From the NCBI GenBank assembly GCA_026929865.2, contig CM049398.1:26082501-26146500 (forward strand): a stretch of DNA of 64,000 nt. The letters are read 5' to 3'. Shown in pieces: positions 21,150-34,615 of the stretch. Position 1 is the stretch's first letter; every line of letters begins with the position of its first letter. Made by a program: the position numbers and the translations under genes. The DNA comes from Hyperoplus lanceolatus. Taxonomy: Eukaryota; Chordata; Actinopteri; Uranoscopiformes; Ammodytidae. The notes beneath the pieces were generated by a model. The model searched no databases. It saw only the letters and a list, made by a program, of their open reading frames with translations, and was not told the origin of the DNA.

Positions 21150-24100
21150 AACTTTTATTTATCCTCGAGAGACCAATTGAGGGGTGACCCTCATTTACAA
21201 TGATGTTGAGTAAATAAATTCCAAGGAACAACAACAATACATACACAATATTCAATGCAAATACATCAAATACACAACATCAGGTGAAGAGAGAAAAAAA
21301 ACAATTGAAACATTTACATAGTGGTGAAGAGTGGCAGCAATTCAAATGAAATGGGTGAAGCTTCCCGGTCAAGGCTTTGTAAATAAAAATATGCCAATGT
21401 GCATCACGTCTCTCTTTAAGGGAGTACCACCCAACCTTTTCATATAAAAGACAATGGTGTGTGTCATAAGCATCTCCTGTGATGAACCTTAAAGCAGAGT
21501 GAAAAACAGAGTCTAGGAGTTTAAGACATGAATGAGATGCATGCCGGTAAACCACATCACCGTAATCAAGGACAGACATAAAAACTGCCTCAATAATCCT
21601 TTTCCTACTAAATAAAGGGAAGGTGGTTTTGTTCCTATAAAAATAGCTAATTTTTTGTCGTAGTCGACAAACAAGATTTTTTATATGGAAATTAAAAGTG
21701 AGTTTATCATCTAACCAGATGCCGAGATATTTGTACTCTGTGACTCTTTCAATTAAAAATCCATTCTTTGTAAAAATATTAAAATCATTAAAAGTTGTAG
21801 TTCTTGCTCTGGAGAAACACATATATTTGGTTTTGTCTGTATTTAGAACCAGCCTGAGGTCCACTAGACAGTCCTGCAGGGTGTTAAAAGAGCTTTGTAG
21901 GTTCTGAATAGATTGGTGCACCAAATCGGAAATGCAATACAGTACTGTGTCGTCAGCGTATAGATGGGCATGACAGTTTTTTAGCGATGAAACAATGTTA
22001 TTTATATAAATTGTGAAAAGAACTGGACCTAAAATTGAGCCCTGTGGGACACCATTTGTAACAGTTAAGAACTCAGATTGGTATCTTCCGAGTTTAACTG
22101 ACTGCTGTCTATCAGAGAGATAATCTCTAAACCAGCTACATGCAGACTGATCAAAGCCAATGTCATGCAGCCTCTGTAAAAGCAAATGGTGGTCAACAGT
22201 ATCAAAGGCCTTTGAAAGATCAATAAAAAGTGCTGCACAGTGCTTTTTCTTGTCTAATGCCGTAACAATGTTGTCTACAACCAAAGTCACAGCAGAGACA
22301 GTACTGTGACCTGCCCTAAAGCCAGATTGGAATGGGCTCAAAATGGAAGCACTAGTTAGAAATGTTTTTAACTGATTATTAATAAGTGATTCTAGAATTT
22401 TTGCCAGGCATGGAAGTTTGGAAATTGGCCTGTAGTTATTAAGATTATTTTTGTCACCACCTTTATGTAAAGGAATTACATGAGCTATTTTCCAAATTTT
22501 AGGAACTATTCCAGAGGAGATGGAAAGATTAAAAATATGGGTAATTTGTTTTGATATTATATGTGTCGAAAGCTTGATTGAAAACGGATCCAAGTTGTCC
22601 TCTCCCATGTACTTCTTGGGGTTGATGGCGAGGAGCGCATCTACAACAACACTTGTGGGAAGAAGATCAAGGCTGAAAATAGGTGTTTGAGAGACAGGCA
22701 GTACGTGACTACTGGTGGTAGAAGGCGTATATCCTCCATTCTGAAAGAGTTGACCAGCAGCTACAAAATGTTTATTAAAAGCTAAGCCAATCTCTTTTTG
22801 ATCATTGAGAGTGTGACCATTTAATTTGATCTGAGTGGGAATTGTGCTAGAATTGTTTTTATTATAGTTCACAGCTTTCCAAAATAGTACAGGGTTAGAG
22901 TAGCAGTTTGAGATTAATTCAAGGTAATATTCGGATTTGGCTTTCCTGACCATGGCTGTGCACTTATTCCTAAATTGTCTAAAAATTGTCCAATTGGTAT
23001 TATCTCCAGAGCGTCTAGCTACAGACCATGCTTTATTTCTTTCGGAAAATAAATCAGACAGTTCACTTATAAACCAGGGGTTTGATCTATTTTTTACTCT
23101 ATGCTTTTTAAGGGGCGCATGCTTGTTTATAATTGAGGTGAAAGTATTGATGAAATAGTCTAAGGCTAACTCAACATCCAAAATGTCCGTAGTGAGTTGA
23201 ATGTCACTATGACGGAGATCACTTAAAAAGGCTTGTTCATTAAAAAATTTAAAATTACGTTTAATAATGATTTTAGGTTGAGATCTTTTTAAATGAATAC
23301 TTCTGATACAGGCCACTGGGCAGTGATCACTAATCCCAAGATCAAAAACACCAGCTGAGACTATTTTATTTATTTTATTTGATAGGATTAAATCGATTAA
23401 AGTTGATTTTGCTGGGTTTTTTAGATTAGGTCTTGTGGGCTCAATTATTAATTGTGTAAGATTTACGCTGCTACAGATTTCTTTGAAAGGTTCAGAGGCA
23501 CCAGAAAGCCAGTCAACGTTAAAATCACCCATCACAATTACCTCTCTCTTTACATAGCTGGAGAGCATATGTGCTAGATCGTTTAAGGAGCTAGTTACAG
23601 CTGAAGGGGGCCTATACACACCTATTACAACAAAAGAATCATTTGACGATAAAGATAATTCTAGCGCGAGAAATTCAAAGCAATTTGGAACAGAGACAGC
23701 ATGTAAAAGTGTTACAGAATAACAGGATTTTACATAGACAGCCACTCCCCCACCCCTAGTGTTTCTGTCTATTCTGAATAAGTTATAATCATTTATTGCC
23801 ACAATAGAGTCATCTGTACTCTTCTTTAACCAGGATTCAGTCAGAATCAAAACATCTGGATCTGCCTGGGACACTAAAATCTTTACATGGTCTAATTTAT
23901 CATGCTGCAATAAACTTCTAATATTTAAATGTAGAAAACCCAAGCCCTTTCTTGATTTGAGAATTTGTGGGGAATTTAGCTTACAGGTAGGAAGCATGGC
24001 TTGTTTTTCAGGGTCATACAATACAGGTTTGTGCCTGTAGAGGGAGCCAGCGTTAGAAGCAGCAGGTGGATGGGCCATTGGAGGTGAGAGAGGGCAGTCA

Positions 24101-24970
24101 GATGTGATGTCCAGAGCTGGAGGAAGGTTTGCAGCACAGATGGAAGGGGAGTATAATTCATGTTGAGCAGGACTCCGGGGGGATCTTTTTTAATGGAGGT
24201 TCTTCTGATGGTGTCATGCTGTGGTGAATATCAGTCCAAATTAAATGCAATGTGCTGGATGAAGTTATTGGTTAGTTCTCTTACACCTTTGGTGTTTGGA
24301 TGGAGGCCGTCAGATTTAAAGAGCTCGTGTCTGGTCCAAAAAGAGTCAAAGTTGCTGATGAAGCCCAGCATGTTTGCAGAGCAGAAGGACTTCAGCCAGT
24401 CATGAAGACTCAGGAGGCGACTGAAGCGCTCTGGGCTTTTAGACAGAGTGGGGGTGGGACCGGAGAAAATGCAGGTTTTCCCCAAACTCTGCAGGGTGAT
24501 GGACAAACTCTCTAATTGGGCATAGAGTTTGCATGATTGTTTGTTCATAACATCATTTGTCCCAATGTGAAAGATGACAGTGTGGGCTGTAGGGTGGCGG
24601 TCGATGAGGGCAGGTGATAGCTCAATGATGTCACATACCTTTCCTCCAGAAAGGCAATAGGTGAAGGCACCAGGGAGGTGAAGATATCTAATAATGGAGT
24701 CACCTATGACCAGGATCTCTGACTCCTCATTCATACAGCTCCCTCTGTAGAGTGACAGCTTGGATGTGAGTGACAGCATGGATGTGAGGGGCGGGGCATA
24801 GCTGCGAGAGTGAGCCGCACCTGTATAGGATACGACATCGCCAGCTGCAGCGATCTCGGGGATATCAACTTGTAGAGGCACTGATGGATGAGCAGCACGG
24901 GACTCACGTCTGAATGGAGCTGGTGGACGGCGGCGATCCTGGCGTTTACCCTGGGGAGTGGACACAGACA
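21150..24970 (-). mobile_element. CR1/L2-type LINE with esterase ORF1 (long, largely intact)
   Basis: On the minus strand the order is ORF1 (SGNH esterase) then ORF2 (endonuclease plus reverse transcriptase), then a 3' UTR ending in TAAATAAAAG-type sequence near 21150. Esterase-bearing ORF1 proteins are known from the CR1/L2 part of the Jockey superfamily. The 5' edge is at about 24960-24975, where the sequence becomes that of a hAT arm. Copies of the same or a related 3' end lie at 3180 and 32645. I could not find a target duplication. Confidence 0.85.
21280..24078 (-). CDS. LINE ORF2: AP endonuclease - reverse transcriptase
   Basis: A 932-codon uninterrupted frame. Residues 45-255 form an APE-type endonuclease that nicks target DNA: N52 in LHLNIRSL, E81 in LTESWL, RGGG at 108-111, YRPP at 155-158, GDFN at 184-187 and SDH at 250-252 are all present. 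The reverse transcriptase has NNYRPIS (547-553), FIDLSKAFD (618-626), GVPQGSILGP (676-685) and the catalytic YADD (707-710). Together they copy LINE RNA into nicked chromosomal DNA. No stop or frameshift and all visible catalytic residues kept, so this is a young copy. The C-terminus departs from the related copy at 32885-33604 shortly after GKL and ends about 22 residues later, so roughly 60-70 residues seem lost. The Met at 24078 is the first in frame; the gap to ORF1 is 152 bp. Confidence 0.9.
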   Translation of the reverse strand: MAHPPAASNAGSLYRHKPVLYDPEKQAMLPTCKLNSPQILKSRKGLGFLHLNIRSLLQHDKLDHVKILVSQADPDVLILTESWLKKSTDDSIVAINDYNLFRIDRNTRGGGVAVYVKSCYSVTLLHAVSVPNCFEFLALELSLSSNDSFVVIGVYRPPSAVTSSLNDLAHMLSSYVKREVIVMGDFNVDWLSGASEPFKEICSSVNLTQLIIEPTRPNLKNPAKSTLIDLILSNKINKIVSAGVFDLGISDHCPVACIRSIHLKRSQPKIIIKRNFKFFNEQAFLSDLRHSDIQLTTDILDVELALDYFINTFTSIINKHAPLKKHRVKNRSNPWFISELSDLFSERNKAWSVARRSGDNTNWTIFRQFRNKCTAMVRKAKSEYYLELISNCYSNPVLFWKAVNYNKNNSSTIPTQIKLNGHTLNDQKEIGLAFNKHFVAAGQLFQNGGYTPSTTSSHVLPVSQTPIFSLDLLPTSVVVDALLAINPKKYMGEDNLDPFSIKLSTHIISKQITHIFNLSISSGIVPKIWKIAHVIPLHKGGDKNNLNNYRPISKLPCLAKILESLINNQLKTFLTSASILSPFQSGFRAGHSTVSAVTLVVDNIVTALDKKKHCAALFIDLSKAFDTVDHHLLLQRLHDIGFDQSACSWFRDYLSDRQQSVKLGRYQSEFLTVTNGVPQGSILGPVLFTIYINNIVSSLKNCHAHLYADDTVLYCISDLVHQSIQNLQSSFNTLQDCLVDLRLVLNTDKTKYMCFSRARTTTFNDFNIFTKNGFLIERVTEYKYLGIWLDDKLTFNFHIKNLVCRLRQKISYFYRNKTTFPLFSRKRIIEAVFMSVLDYGDVVYRHASHSCLKLLDSVFHSALRFITGDAYDTHHCLLYEKVGWYSLKERRDAHWHIFIYKALTGKLHPFHLNCCHSSPLCKCFNCFFSLFT

Positions 24971-25007
24971 TTTTTGGGGGCAGGTGCTCAGTGCAAAAAA
25001 AGGGCAC
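24231..25007 (-). CDS. LINE ORF1 with SGNH/GDSL esterase domain
   Basis: A 258-codon frame. The blocks of SGNH hydrolases are present: GDS at 102-104 (nucleophile Ser104), GTND at 149-152 (Asn151), and DGLHPN at 233-238 with the Asp-x-x-His pair D233/H236. A basic Arg-rich segment lies at 21-37. In CR1-like LINEs the esterase ORF1 is thought to act with the RNA particle, perhaps at membranes; its substrate is not known. The Met at 25007 lies in sequence of the neighbouring hAT arm; a second Met at 24971 (MSVSTPQGKR) lies at the junction. The native N-terminus may therefore be lost. ORF1 precedes ORF2 by 152 bp on the same strand. Confidence 0.82.
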   Translation of the reverse strand: MPFFCTEHLPPKMSVSTPQGKRQDRRRPPAPFRRESRAAHPSVPLQVDIPEIAAAGDVVSYTGAAHSRSYAPPLTSMLSLTSKLSLYRGSCMNEESEILVIGDSIIRYLHLPGAFTYCLSGGKVCDIIELSPALIDRHPTAHTVIFHIGTNDVMNKQSCKLYAQLESLSITLQSLGKTCIFSGPTPTLSKSPERFSRLLSLHDWLKSFCSANMLGFISNFDSFWTRHELFKSDGLHPNTKGVRELTNNFIQHIAFNLD

Positions 25008-26571
25008 AATATATTCTATCGATGAATGACAAAATCATTTTAAGGGTACTTGTACAAAATCCCCCCTGGCCTAATGACTTTTAATACCCGGCCACACATA
25101 TAGTGTTTCTCAAAGGAATTTGGGAGACTGTTTGGGACCCTGGACCTTCTAGGGGGATCCGGGGGAATGCTCCCCCGGAAGAAAAATTTGAACCTTTTAA
25201 AGTAAAATTCATCAATCTGGTGCACTTTGAGAAGAAAGCTAAGGCTAAATCACCTGTGTCAATGTGGGCTATTTAGTACTATTTTCTGGAATAATTTGGA
25301 GACACAGAATTACCAAAGAGCAGAAAGAAAAAATTTACATGTTTGAAAAAAAAACAGTCAGCTTCGGATTTTTTAAAATAATCCCTTATCCCGAATTCTC
25401 TCTTTAAGTCTTTGTTAGGCCCCTGATCTCCGTACTAATAATATCCTATTAAGGTAAATACAAGATTATTGCAAGTCTTGTAACATAGAAATAACTTATG
25501 GTTGGGACAAAACAATATAATTAGCTTATATGGCTTAATGACTGATTTAGTACCACCAACCCACTTTGTGTAGTTAAAATAAAATGTGTGGACAGCTTTA
25601 AAGATATTTCAATAACATTTGAGGAACAGTTCAACATTAAAATCTGAGCTTTAAAAGGCCCTGAACAGTTAACATGACTCTGGTCTTGACTCTGACCTTT
25701 CATCCAGGAGAGCAGAGAGCTGCTCCCCTGGGCTGCCTGCGGTAGCTCCCTTTCTTTTTCCTTTTTTAATCTCTCCTTTCTAGGCATTATACTGCAATTT
25801 GTAAATAAAAGAGACCAACCATATACAATTAGACTGCTTGGTTACATTACAACAAGGCACAAGGCTACTTTTTCTGCAGGCAATTGGGAATTGCCTGTTT
25901 GTCATTTAGCAAATAAATTACTGCAAGTGAAGTGTTAATTATATAGCCTAAAGTAAACCTAAACAACACTAAATATTCAGCATACTGATAGATTCACATG
26001 CTGTACCAATGACAAACTCCGCCGACATTAGTTGTGTTCATCACGTCATATCTATTTTTTTTTTTTAGCAGGACAGTCGGCTAATTTATGCTCAGCTTTG
26101 TGGCGCTGCATGATGAGGCTACTTTATAACAGAGACAAATAAATGCAAGTTATAGCTTGGCAACTGAGGCTTAGGGGGCAAACAATACACTCTTGACTCC
26201 ATTCATGTATGTGTTACCTCGCTGGTGGGGCAGGGCAGGCCGGGGAGTAGGTGTGTGTGCAGCAGCTGTGAACTGCTGCGGCAACGCGCCTCTGTTTGTG
26301 TCCACTCTGCGCGTTCACGTTGACAAAGGAAGTGTGTGCGGAGGAGGAGGAGGGGGGGGGGCATATTTATTGGGGCATTATTGTGAAACGTTTTTAAATC
26401 GTTGAGCATTTATAGATGACAATGTCGGCATGGGCCACATACATTAAAAAAAAAAAAAAAAAAACTTTCAGATTTTTTATTTTTATTTTTTTTCAAAAGG
26501 GCACTTGATTGGGCCAGGGGAAAAGGGCAGGTGCTTCAGCACCACTTCAGGTCTACCTGTGCACGCCACTG
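24962..26571. mobile_element. hAT-like element, one end missing
   Basis: The right end GTGCACGCCACTG (26559-26571) is a hAT-type terminus (CAGTGGCGTGCAC on the other strand), followed inward by GGGCAGGTGCTTCAGC (26526-26541). The left side (24976-25005) contains a similar GGGGCAGGTGCTCAGTGC and AAAGGGCAC, as expected of the opposite arm, but the terminal CAGTGGCG is missing where it meets the LINE ORF1. Internal GGGGGATCCGGGGG with a CCGGGGG hairpin lies at about 25153-25178. No transposase frame. No TSD can be checked because one end is lost. Confidence 0.5.
26445..26464. repeat. Poly-A tract inside the hAT-like element
   Basis: About 20 consecutive A followed by T-rich sequence. Confidence 0.85.
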
Positions 26572-26980
26572 TCTGTTTCAATGGGAAGTGTTGAGATAGG
26601 ATACATAATCGATAAGCATGCTGCAGAATGAGATACAGGCACATAGATCAGGCCTTAATCATTTTAATCAACCTTAACCGTAAAGGCCATGCGAATTAAA
26701 TCCTGAGCATGATTAATTGATAGAAACTCAATTACAGGGTGACATTTAAGAGTATTGTTTTTGTAACCTGCAGTTAGACATAAGCTATCAAAACGATCCC
26801 CCAAAAACTCTAAGAGACGTTGGTAGTTTGAACATGGAATGCTGAAAGGATTCCAGTTGTAGGAGGCAGCTATGTATGCATGATGATGTGTTTTTGTAAA
26901 ACAAATCAGATAACCAAAATCTGTGATGTGTCAAATCTAATTCAAGTCACTTCCAGCAGAATACATCCTGCATATGTGTG
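26572..26980. other. No recognised feature
   Basis: AT-rich; no gene or element seen. Confidence 0.55.

Positions 26981-28732
<1,752 letters not shown>

Positions 28733-28775
<43 letters not shown>
28733..28775. repeat. Microsatellite (AG)n
   Basis: About 21 AG units. Confidence 0.95.
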
Positions 28776-28776
<1 letters not shown>

Positions 28777-31700
28777 GACTACTACAGCCCATATTTATTA
28801 ATGGGGTTCAAAATAATACATCAATTTATCGGGGTCTTTGCCAAGCTGTGTGGCTTGTATGATGTCAATCTTATCATTTTCACTGTCTTCTAGCCAAACT
28901 GCAATGACATTTTGTAAAAAATATTCATTGTTCCTAGAAAGAATGCTAATGTTTTTTTTTTCTAGTTCACAACCTTTCCTGTATCATTCAAAAATATCTA
29001 CCCTTTTGCAGATTCCTGTGAAATTAAATTGATATAGAACACATCAATGCGTCCCAAAGGTGAACCATTTTTCCATTTTAGACTTGCACTTCAGGGCATT
29101 ACTCTACTGGCATACAATTTAATTTAATGTGCCCAGCTTCAATGCACCAATATGGAGCCCACAATAATCTTTAAAATAAACGCTAAATGTTGATGACACT
29201 TACAGTTCTAGTTTGTCTTTTTTCTCCTTTTTTTAAATAAGGATATCGAGTGATGTCAATATAAAAAAGAGAATACATGCATTGAGAGAGAGGAAGAAGG
29301 TGGGGGTGGCCAGTGAATTCTCATTGGGGATTTTGTAATTACTTCATGCCATTATACCTACAGTCTATAATTAACTACTTATTTGAATTAGCATGGGCAA
29401 AGTCACTGGGCGAGTAAAGAGGTGGGGTGACAGACAAAAAGAGAAACAGCAGAAGAGAAGGAGAGCACAAATCAAACGATGAGTATGTGGTGAGATGTGC
29501 ATTGGACAGACAAAAGACGGGCAAGAAATGTAGACATATGATATAAATAGAAATAGGAAATGTGCCAGCAAATCAACTATATATATGCTGATAAAGATGT
29601 ATTACTCATTTGTTTATTTCCTTCAAATGAGTTTTGGAGTTAGGCTGTTATAGTGAGTTCACAGAGGTTTAGACGATAGACTTGAAGATAGGCACTGATG
29701 CTGCTGACGGTGCATTGGGAAATGAAGGAACACTGAAGCATAATGACATATAATATTATCACAATCATAAAGGGTGCTTACAGTTAATGTCAGGACTGCT
29801 ATGATTGATTTGGATATAAGGAGAGAAATGGCCATGGGTTAAATGATGGGAGAAAAAAGGTGATAAAGGTATAAAATGTTTAGGAACTAGAGAAATGCAT
29901 AATGCGGATAGAAAACAATCATGTGAATCATATGCAATAAACTATGACTCAAGGGCTACTAATGAATAATGCACATTTGAGCCATTGCGTCGCCAAAGAC
30001 CTCCATTGGAAGAGATGGAATTGGTTAATTGAATATTAAGTACCGTATGATTAGTTACATATATCCAGTTTCCATATCATTTAACTAATGCTGAATGCTT
30101 ACATTGCATTACCTATGCTTGATAAACAAACGTTATTAGTTTAGAAAGTGTGAGAGCCCTCATTGTTAACTGCCACTATGTGTTTGTGTGTGTGGGAGAG
30201 AGAGACCCAAGACTAAATATGGTCCAACCAGCAGACGTAGGAAGACAGACAAGAAGCAGGGGGCAGAGAAAGAGACAGAAGAAATTAGTGTGTGTGTTGA
30301 GGTGTGACTGCCCTGCTCTACTTGACTAATGAGCTGGTGTAAACTCAGAGGAAGTCAGAGCTCATTCTGGCTATGCTTGACCCCAGTGCTAACACTAACG
30401 CTGTGTGACAGCTACATATACACTGACTGCCACCACCAACCCACACTCTATTCATTTACTCCCTTGCCCTTAGTGTGGCTATGAGTTTATGTGTGAAAGC
30501 ATGTGTGTATGTACATTGAAAAAAAGAAGACACATCTTAACAAGTTCTCTAATTTTGAAATCAAAATGACGCTTCCCTTCTTCCAACATTGAAATAGATG
30601 CACATTATTTTAACAAGGTGTACTATTGGAGCAGACATTATGCATTTATGTAGTCACTGTTTCATACAAACACATGTAGGCTACATTAAATGTTTATACA
30701 CCTCGGTATAATCTTCTGACAAAACCTTTTTCTGTCTTATTGGTTCCTTTACAGAATCATAGAAAAGTTAGGGAGTGTGCCGCTCTCATAAAAAAACAGG
30801 ACAGACAGTATGTGTAAAACCAGGGGACATATTAACGCCTGTCCTATTTTTTATTTCATTTCATGGCACACTTATTTAGGGATTCAAAGATAGTTTCCCC
30901 TTTAAGACAATCTTACAATTATGTGTGACAAATACAGAATGTCACAAAGTAAAAGGACTTAACAGGATTTACTCTCTGGTCCCTAAATAGACACTTTATT
31001 CCACTTCATACATGTTGTGAACTTTCAGATAGCTGGCAGGAGAGCCTGGGGTTAGAGGTAACCTGTTATTGACTGTGTGCGTATGGGAAGCCCTATTGGA
31101 CAACTGAAGGATGGGTATAAGAGAAAGAGAGCCCTTGCACTGATCAAATGAGAACACTGCATTAGATAGGCCTATATGTTGATGTTAACTACATTATGAA
31201 GCAGATACAATATCATTGACACCTTAAATGACCAAAGAGACACAAAAAATCAATAGAATTATGTCCACATGGATTTAGTAACTATTGTATCATAAATGAT
31301 TTGATTTATATACCAAGGTTAGATTGGTGTACCCTATTTGCTGGATATATTTTATGTAAATACATAACTCATGAAGTAATATCCAGGAGTGCTTATTCCA
31401 TTGCAAAACTCAACAGAAGAACATTTTGCAAACTAGTCATTGTTCAGTTTGGACTGACTACATGCACCTCCTGGAAGTCAATCCAATGAGCAGACTAATG
31501 CATCCACACTGACACTTTATTTCTGGACACATATCAATCAAATTGTTTTACCAGTTAAAATCTTGGGGAAACACACAGGTCTGCCAACATTTAAATGGAC
31601 TTGGTTTCGCCAATGGTGTGGTCGTAACGTCGGCTACAAATGCTTTTTCGACCAAACTTGGCCAGGTGGACCATGATTAATATGGGTGGGCCACTGGTAT

Positions 31701-32644
31701 GTTGTTGTGAATTTGAAGTAAAGACTTCCATGGAGATGCTGTAGGTGGTCTGCTGTTCTATCATCACTGACAATGGATTGCTGTCAGCATAGTGACTTGA
31801 TGAGCTAATATGGCAGCTCTTTGTTTCCCCTGTGTGCCACAAGCTTATTGGTTTGAGTATGCACCGGGGATTGGTGCTGCAGTTTCAATGCAGGGATATT
31901 GATGCTGCACTGAGGTGCAAGGCATCACTGTCACAATACATACATACTTTACATACACAGAGACAGCTGAAGTACATGACTGAGATTGAGAGGAAGACAT
32001 AGAAGGAGACAACAGCAACACATCTGACAGACATGCAGAGACGCATTCATGCACTCACGCAGTTGTTTTATGTTCACTTGTGTCATAGCTTTTCCCATAT
32101 GGCTGGTCTTGTCTCTCTTATCGTTACCATGGGACAGCTGTATATGTTAGCTGGTTATACATACCTATCAGGCTATACATATGGGAGCTGTCTGTTCTGG
32201 ATATCCCTTGGTACATCAAAGTTACAAAATCTACTGAATCATCCCTCCACTGCTGAAGAGGAGTACACACTTGAGGAGGTGTCCTTGATGTACTGGCGGA
32301 TGCATTCCTGGTAGTATGGATTTGAAAAGAAAGTATGAGGCTGGAGGTCCTTATGGAGGCACATTACCATTATGTTTAATTCACAGGAGCACATACAAGT
32401 GTGTCCATTTAATTACACTATTGCATACGAGTTTCCTAGCTCAGGGCTTATAACTCATCTGACGTTTTAACCTTGACTTGAGACCTTGACATGCTTAAAC
32501 TGGTGACGCACAGCAATGACACGCAGGCTGTAACTTAGGGTAACGATCAGCTGTTAAATGTGGCGTTTATTGAACTGACAGCATAGCAGCATTGATGCTG
32601 ATCACATGAACGCACTGTGTCTTACAGTACATAATAACCACTCA
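28776..32644. other. No recognised feature
   Basis: About 3.9 kb of AT-rich DNA. No frame above 93 codons and none with a recognisable domain. No TIR/TSD pair found by eye. Confidence 0.5.
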
Positions 32645-33480
32645 AGTCCTTATTTTATTTATTTATCCTTTATTTAACCAGGTTAGTCTCATTGAGCTTA
32701 AAATCTCTTTTACAAGAGAGACCTGGCCAAGATGGACAGCATAACACAGTTACACATAAAACACAATACAAAATACAAGTTTGATATTAAGTACAGTTGT
32801 AAAACATAAAAATAAGATACTTAACTAAAAAAATTCACAATTTCCGATGGAGTCCAACTTCAAACTCTTAACAACAGCCTTAAATTAGTTTAGAGTTACT
32901 AGGTCCTGAAGCTTAAGCTGCTTCTGCAGGTTATTCCATGACGACGGCGCAAACAACTTAAAAGCTGTTTTACCAAGCTCTGTACGAGCTTCAGGAACAG
33001 TCATGAGCACCATGTCCTGAGACCTTAACACATGGGGGACACATTTTCTGGACATATACGATGACAAATAACAAGGGAGTTTACCTAAGATCGCCTTGTA
33101 AATAAAAACATACAAGTGACTATGTCGTCTCATAAAAAGAGAAGGCCAGTTTACTCTTGAGTACAGTGTACAGTGATGGGTTAAGGCTCTGCTGTTTGTA
33201 ATGAACCTCAAGGCTCCATGGTATACAGTGTCCAACATATGTAGACAGTGAGCTGATGCATTCATGTACAACAGATCACCATAATCTAGAACCGGCAAGA
33301 AGGTAGCTTCGACTAATCGTCGTCTGGCCTCGAGAGAGAAACCTAACTTTAGTTTCAGTTTTTTCACCAGGTTTTGTATGTGGGTTTTAAACGAGATGTG
33401 GTCATCAATCATAAATCCCAAGTATTTGTAAGTAGTTACAACCTCAAGGTCATTACCTTGGGAAGTTAAAATTAAATTCC
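32645..33480 (-). mobile_element. 5'-truncated CR1/L2-type LINE
   Basis: Minus-strand LINE 3' end: the last part of the reverse transcriptase frame (33480 to 32885), then a 3' UTR ending in TTAAATAAAGGATAAATAAA at about 32665. The protein aligns by eye with the ORF2 C-terminus of the LINE at 21280-24078 (YKYLG, VLDYGD, ALRFIT, THHC, FIYKA.LGKL) but is a different subfamily. The LINE part starts abruptly near 33480, a typical dead-on-arrival copy. Confidence 0.82.
32885..33475 (-). pseudogene. LINE ORF2 C-terminal fragment
   Basis: About 197 LINE-derived codons (the frame opens at 33604, but the first about 43 codons are flanking DNA). It carries YKYLGFMIDD, VLDYGDLLY, GALRFI and a C-terminal RTELGKTAF...APSSWNNL segment that the longer LINE at 21280 lacks. 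Catalytic reverse transcriptase and endonuclease regions are absent, so it is inactive. No stop within the remaining frame. Confidence 0.82.
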
Positions 33481-34223
33481 TGCTTTCCTCCTTCCCCCTG
33501 TCTGTCTGTCCTTCCCTGATTTCAGCTGTCCATTTATCCACTTTCCCCATTCCTTCGTCTTCGTTCACCTGCCCACTAAAACCCAACTCACAGTTTAAAT
33601 GCATATTTATTCATAACCGCGCTGCCAATCAAGGACCTGCTATGCAAAGTTCAGCAAAAGTGAATTACCGTTAATATCAAAACATCTCTAGGCTGCATTT
33701 GCATGAAGCCAGAAATGATCTCTGGTGTCAACAGATGCCTGATTGGTGACACCTCACTCAATTTGGGAAATTACATTCACTTCATGTGGGACTTTGAAAG
33801 CTCTTACAAGAAAACAGTGCACACATTTTAAATCAATCACTTTAGGATACACTTTAGGACAACACTGTAACGCTGCATTGACTGATTCAATATAAATGCA
33901 GTGTATGTCAGGGCCAATGATGACAAAATAACACATGCCATACATTGTGTGATGAAGGTCACCTCCTCAGACAGGAGAATGTATGACCTGTTGTGGCTAA
34001 TCGAGCTGTTCTGACTTCATTAGATTTGAACTCCTCACTGTTTTTTTATGGCAGTTATTCACTATCCTATCATGGAACTAGATTCATTTAACTGGGTCTA
34101 TAAATGGAACCTTTATCCCTGAAGGATTGTGACAGTACCATGATAGTGCACAGCATATTTATGCACACATACCGATACATAAAGGCACATTCTGCTTGTT
34201 TACACATACTTCACATTATTGCC
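33481..34223. other. No recognised feature
   Basis: Ordinary AT-rich DNA. Confidence 0.5.
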
Positions 34224-34232
34224 TGTAAATCC

Positions 34233-34606
34233 TAGCCTGGCTCCGCCCGCCCGCCTACTTCCGGCCAAATTTTATTTTCCCTTCAGTAGTCAGTCTGGGT
34301 GTACAGCCCATTTCCCAGTTTTGCTGGAGATTCGACAGCCGGTCCAATCAGCGAACAGAGCGAGTGGCTGAGAACGATGACGTCGAAGTCGCGCTCCAGT
34401 TTCAGTTGCCAGAAGCCGGCTCATGACACACGTGACGACCAAACGTTATGCGATTGGTTGGCTAATCCAGAGTGGCACTGGGCAGATCCAATAGTTTTAA
34501 ACTTTAACAGACACCCGCCTCCATGAGTGAACGTTTGCCAATTAAAGCACTGCCAGACCTTCTGTACAAATGAAATGAAGTACGATGGTCTGGTAGCACC
34601 AGGCTA
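34233..34606. mobile_element. Small TIR element with 9-bp target duplication
   Basis: Ends TAGCCTGG and CCAGGCTA, flanked by a perfect direct repeat TGTAAATCC (34224-34232 and 34607-34615). 374 bp, GC-rich compared with its surroundings, no coding capacity. The TIR is short (about 8-9 bp). Eight- to nine-bp duplications occur in hAT, Merlin and Mutator-type elements; I cannot choose between them. Confidence 0.75.
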
Positions 34607-34615
34607 TGTAAATCC

